Shown here piece by piece: positions 13,560 through 15,720 of a stretch of DNA of 15,720 nucleotides. Positions within the stretch are counted from its first letter, which is position 1. Every line of letters begins with the position of its first letter. The stretch is from contig JAGLRI010000012.1 in the NCBI GenBank assembly GCA_023136395.1, positions 1-15,720 of the forward strand, in the 5' to 3' direction. A program made the position numbers and the translations under genes. The notes under the pieces were generated by a model that was not told the origin of the DNA, did no database searches, and saw only the letters and a list, made by a program, of their open reading frames with translations. The DNA comes from Candidatus Bathyarchaeota archaeon (GTDB taxonomy: Archaea > Thermoproteota > Bathyarchaeia > Bathyarchaeales > Bathyarchaeaceae).

Positions 13560-13864
13560 GACGACGTTACCTCGCCCTCAAGATCGTGAGCGAGCAACCA
13601 ATAAAAAAAAGCGACTTATTAAATTCTGTTTGGAATAAAGTTCACCAATTGTATGGGGAGTATGGCGCAAGTCAAGTGAGCCTTTCACTCATTGAGCATA
13701 ATCCAGAAGGTAACTACGCCATAATTCGTTGTTCACATAAAGCAGTAGAGATGGTTAGAGCATCTATTGCTACAATAACAAAGATAAATGAAAAAACCGT
13801 AACTATCCACATTGTTGGGGTTTCTGGAACATTGAAATCGCTCCGTAAAAAATTTTTAAGTTAA
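13544..13864 (+). CDS. rnp2: RNase P protein component 2 (Pop5/Rpp14 family)
   Basis: The 106-residue protein is of typical Pop5 length. It has M-L-Q-R-I-R-R-R-Y-L-A-L-K-I at the N terminus, W-N-K-V-H-Q-L-Y-G-E-Y-G-A-S-Q-V-S-L-S-L (residues 29-48), Y-A-I-I-R-C-S-H and a C-terminal G-V-S-G-T-L-K-S-L-R-K-K-F. Pop5 forms a heterotetramer with Rpp30 and stimulates RNase P RNA cleavage. The ATG at 13544 lies inside the Rpp30 gene, preceded by GGAGAGGA. The adjacent pair encodes the known Pop5-Rpp30 complex. A T6 run at 13934-13939 is a plausible terminator. Confidence 0.92.
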   Translation: MLQRIRRRYLALKIVSEQPIKKSDLLNSVWNKVHQLYGEYGASQVSLSLIEHNPEGNYAIIRCSHKAVEMVRASIATITKINEKTVTIHIVGVSGTLKSLRKKFLS

Positions 13865-13933
13865 GTTCTAAAATTCTAAATTAAAAAAGATATTTTAAGA
13901 TAACACCTAGAGGTTATGTAATTTATAAAATTG

Positions 13934-13939
13934 TTTTTT
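13934..13939 (+). terminator. T6 run after the RNase P genes
   Basis: Six T residues on the plus strand lie 70 bases beyond the Pop5 stop in A/T-rich DNA. An opposing T6 on the minus strand at 13944-13949, eight bases past the pgk stop, could end the converging transcript. Confidence 0.35.
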
Positions 13940-13956
13940 ACACAAAAAATGGGGAA

Positions 13957-15189
13957 TTAAGCTTCAGATTTAGTAGCCGCGTTCTCAAGCGACTCAACAC
14001 CGGGCAATTTCTCCCCCATTAGGAATGCGATTAGTGCTCCTCCCGCTGTACTAATATATGACATCTTCTCCGCTAGCCCTAATTCTTGCACAACAGCTAC
14101 GGTGTGACCTCCCCCAATCAAGGAAAATGCTTGCGAGATGGCTATAGCGTCAAAAATTTTTTTTGTTCCGGGCATGAACTCTTTTTTCTCAAAAACACCC
14201 ATAGGACCGCTAAATACTACAGTTTTTGCACCGCGTATAATCTCACCATATTCTCTGGACGTCTCTGTTCCAATATCGTAAATAGGGTGGGTAGTTGGTA
14301 GATTATCAACTGTTAATTCTCGTCTCTTTCCTTCCACTTCACAAGCCACGTCTACAGGCACTTTAATTTTACCGGGGTATGTAGTCATTAACTCTTTTAT
14401 GCCCGGCACAAGCCCCATAACATTCTCCTTTTCCAGAAGCGCCATATTGGGCTTCCCAAGGTTAAATTCCTTAGCAGCAAGGAACAGGTGACTTATCACA
14501 CCACCAGTCAATATGTAATCTGCAATATTGTTTTTCAGCACGTATTGAGATATTTTGAGGGAATCGTCAGCCTTTGCACCTCCAAAAATGTATACGCAGG
14601 GTTTTTCTGGAACCTCGATAACTTTACTCAAAGCCTTGAGTTCTCTCTCCATTATTCGACCAGCAACGCTAGGAAGCACAGAGGTAAAACCCACTATTGA
14701 GGCGTGAGCTCGGTGAGCGGCTGCAAAAGCGTCATTAACAAATACGTCTGCAAGAGTGGCTAAACTCTGAATAAAATCCGATTGTGCATGTTCCTCTGGA
14801 GTACCGCTTTTTCTTTCATTTGGATACATGCGAACATTTTCTAAAACGAGGATTTCACCGTTTTTTAAATCTTTAATTGCTTTCTGCGCTTTTTCACCAA
14901 AAATGTCATCAACATATTTTACGGGAATATTAATTTTTTTGCTTAGAATTTCAGCATGTTGTTTTAGCGGTATGAAGTCAAGACTTCCAGGTCTGCCTTG
15001 GTGTGCTAAAACCACAGTTTTTGCGTTTTTTTTGGATAATTCCTTTATAGTTGCATCTCCATGCATCCGAATCCTTGTGTCATCCAAGATCCTCTTGGTT
15101 TGTGGATCTATAGGCGAATTAAAGTCCACTCTAACAAGGACTACCTTTCCTTCAAACGTGAAATCATCCATCGTTAAAAACTTGACCAC
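13957..15189 (-). CDS. pgk: Phosphoglycerate kinase
   Basis: The 410-residue protein has the length of archaeal PGK. Motifs include V-L-V-R-V-D-F-N-S-P (residues 17-26), A-H-Q-G-R-P-G, L-E-N-V-R-M-Y-P-N-E-R, V-N-D-A-F-A-A-A-H-R-A-H-A-S near residues 151-164, G-G-A-K-A-D-D-S for the nucleotide side, F-S-G-P-M-G-V-F-E and G-G-G-H-T near residue 360. The usual archaeal GGAK loop has A-D-D-S in place of V-S-D-K. It interconverts 1,3-bisphosphoglycerate and 3-phosphoglycerate in glycolysis/gluconeogenesis. GTG 15189 follows a strong AGGTGAT. It lies 58 bases downstream of the GAPDH gene on the same strand and is probably cotranscribed with it; an A/T-rich stretch between could also hold a promoter. 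Confidence 0.95.
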   Translation of the reverse strand: MVKFLTMDDFTFEGKVVLVRVDFNSPIDPQTKRILDDTRIRMHGDATIKELSKKNAKTVVLAHQGRPGSLDFIPLKQHAEILSKKINIPVKYVDDIFGEKAQKAIKDLKNGEILVLENVRMYPNERKSGTPEEHAQSDFIQSLATLADVFVNDAFAAAHRAHASIVGFTSVLPSVAGRIMERELKALSKVIEVPEKPCVYIFGGAKADDSLKISQYVLKNNIADYILTGGVISHLFLAAKEFNLGKPNMALLEKENVMGLVPGIKELMTTYPGKIKVPVDVACEVEGKRRELTVDNLPTTHPIYDIGTETSREYGEIIRGAKTVVFSGPMGVFEKKEFMPGTKKIFDAIAISQAFSLIGGGHTVAVVQELGLAEKMSYISTAGGALIAFLMGEKLPGVESLENAATKSEA

Positions 15190-15247
15190 AATATCACCTA
15201 CTTTAGCAGATTTATGTTTTAGTTAAGACTTTTACCAGCGAATTTAG

Positions 15248-15720
15248 TTACATGCCAGCCATTTTACCGATCTTTTCAATCATTTGTACCATCTTAACAG
15301 AGTAGCCCCACTCGTTGTCGTACCAAGCAAGCACCTTTACTAAGTTTCCTCCGACAACCGTAGTCGAACGACCATCTATAATTGCCGATGACGGATTGTG
15401 GATGAAATCTGATGATACTAAAGGTTCTTCGGTATAATCCAAAATCCCTTTTAATTCCTTTGTGGCAGCAGCCGCTTTTAATGCGGCGTTAACATCATCT
15501 CTTGAAACCTCTTTTTCTAATGTAGCTACAAAATCTACTACTGAGACACAGGGTGTAGGAACACGTAAAGCAATGCCGTTCATTCTTCCCTCAAGCTCCG
15601 GTACCACCAAGGAAACTGCAACCGCTGCACCAGTGGTTGTAGGTATGATGTTGAGAGCAGCTGCTCTCGCCCGCTCTAATCTGGGGTGTTGAAAGTCGAG
15701 AAGCCTTTGATCGTTTGTAT
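15248..15720 (-). CDS. gap: Glyceraldehyde-3-phosphate dehydrogenase, bacterial (type I) form, partial C terminus
   Basis: The frame enters at the right edge and ends at TAA 15248-15250, giving about 157 C-terminal residues. It reads T-N-D-Q-R-L-L-D, R-A-R-A-A-A-L-N-I-I-P-T-T-T-G-A-A, G-I-A-L-R-V-P-T-P-C-V-S-V-V-D, Y-T-E-E-P-L-V-S-S-D-F and V-L-A-W-Y-D-N-E-W-G-Y-S. These are hallmarks of the bacterial/eukaryotic GAPDH, not of the distinct type II enzyme found in most archaea. The catalytic S-C-T-T lies outside the window. The enzyme oxidises glyceraldehyde-3-P with NAD(P) to 1,3-bisphosphoglycerate, the substrate of the adjacent PGK. A normal ending (K-I-G-K-M-A-G-M) suggests an intact gene. 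Confidence 0.93.
   Translation of the reverse strand, partial: TNDQRLLDFQHPRLERARAAALNIIPTTTGAAVAVSLVVPELEGRMNGIALRVPTPCVSVVDFVATLEKEVSRDDVNAALKAAAATKELKGILDYTEEPLVSSDFIHNPSSAIIDGRSTTVVGGNLVKVLAWYDNEWGYSVKMVQMIEKIGKMAGM

Noticed and set aside
13902..13919. ATAAC...GTTAT dyad between the Pop5 and pgk genes
   Set aside because: Only five clean pairs with an interrupted interior; it is expected by chance in A/T-rich DNA.
1..15720. CRISPR array, insertion sequence, integrase or attachment site beside the tRNA
   Set aside because: No spaced direct repeats, transposase or integrase motifs, or repeated tRNA 3' end were found on either strand.

Overview
This window looks like a stretch of archaeal chromosome, most likely from the TACK superphylum and possibly a Bathyarchaeia-type lineage. 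Supporting signs are archaeal/eukaryal-type ribosomal proteins uL3, uL4 and uL23, the RNase P proteins Rpp30 and Pop5, an Lsm protein of the long SmAP3 type, an archaeal GlmM/GlmU-like pair, TATA-box promoters, frequent GTG/TTG starts and an intron-containing tRNA. The phylum assignment is inference from gene content. No mobile element, CRISPR array or phage gene was seen.

Layout. 1-474 (-) is the N-terminal part of a metallo-beta-lactamase protein of the CPSF/beta-CASP RNA-nuclease type. 700-1122 (-) is an Lsm protein. 1246-3890 (-) is a glmM-glmU-type operon for UDP-GlcNAc, with a 4-nt gene overlap. 4043-5248 (+) is the ATP-pyrophosphatase subunit of GMP synthase, with what looks like a duplicated C-terminal dimerisation unit. 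5355-5633 (-) is acylphosphatase. 5716-5887 (+) holds a palindrome, a TATA box and a possible 35-residue ORF. 5921-6286 (-) is a coiled-coil hypothetical and 6395-7435 (+) is RNA 3'-phosphate cyclase RtcA. 7454-7843 (-) is a CBS-pair protein whose first codons appear frameshifted. 8035-8998 (+) is a two-gene unit of a membrane zinc-ribbon protein and a DUF2085-like membrane protein, followed by an MFS transporter (9069-10304, +).

10366-10487 (-) is tRNA-Phe(GAA) split by two introns: 15 nt in the anticodon loop (37/38) and 30 nt in the T loop (59/60). The second can be folded by hand into a full bulge-helix-bulge. 10555-12623 (-) is a short uL3-uL4-uL23 operon that ends in a T8 run, without the usual uL2 and following genes. 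12822-13864 (+) encodes RNase P proteins Rpp30 and Pop5, and 13957-15720 (-) carries a bacterial-type GAPDH (partial) and phosphoglycerate kinase.

Much of the window concerns RNA: a likely RNA nuclease, Lsm, RtcA, RNase P subunits, ribosomal proteins and an intron-bearing tRNA. The rest covers central metabolism (gap-pgk, UDP-GlcNAc, GMP) and membrane proteins. The strongest unusual signals are the doubly interrupted tRNA-Phe, the duplicated C-terminal unit of the GMP synthase, the early end of the S10-type ribosomal operon, the CBS frameshift and the orphan promoter at 5716-5887.
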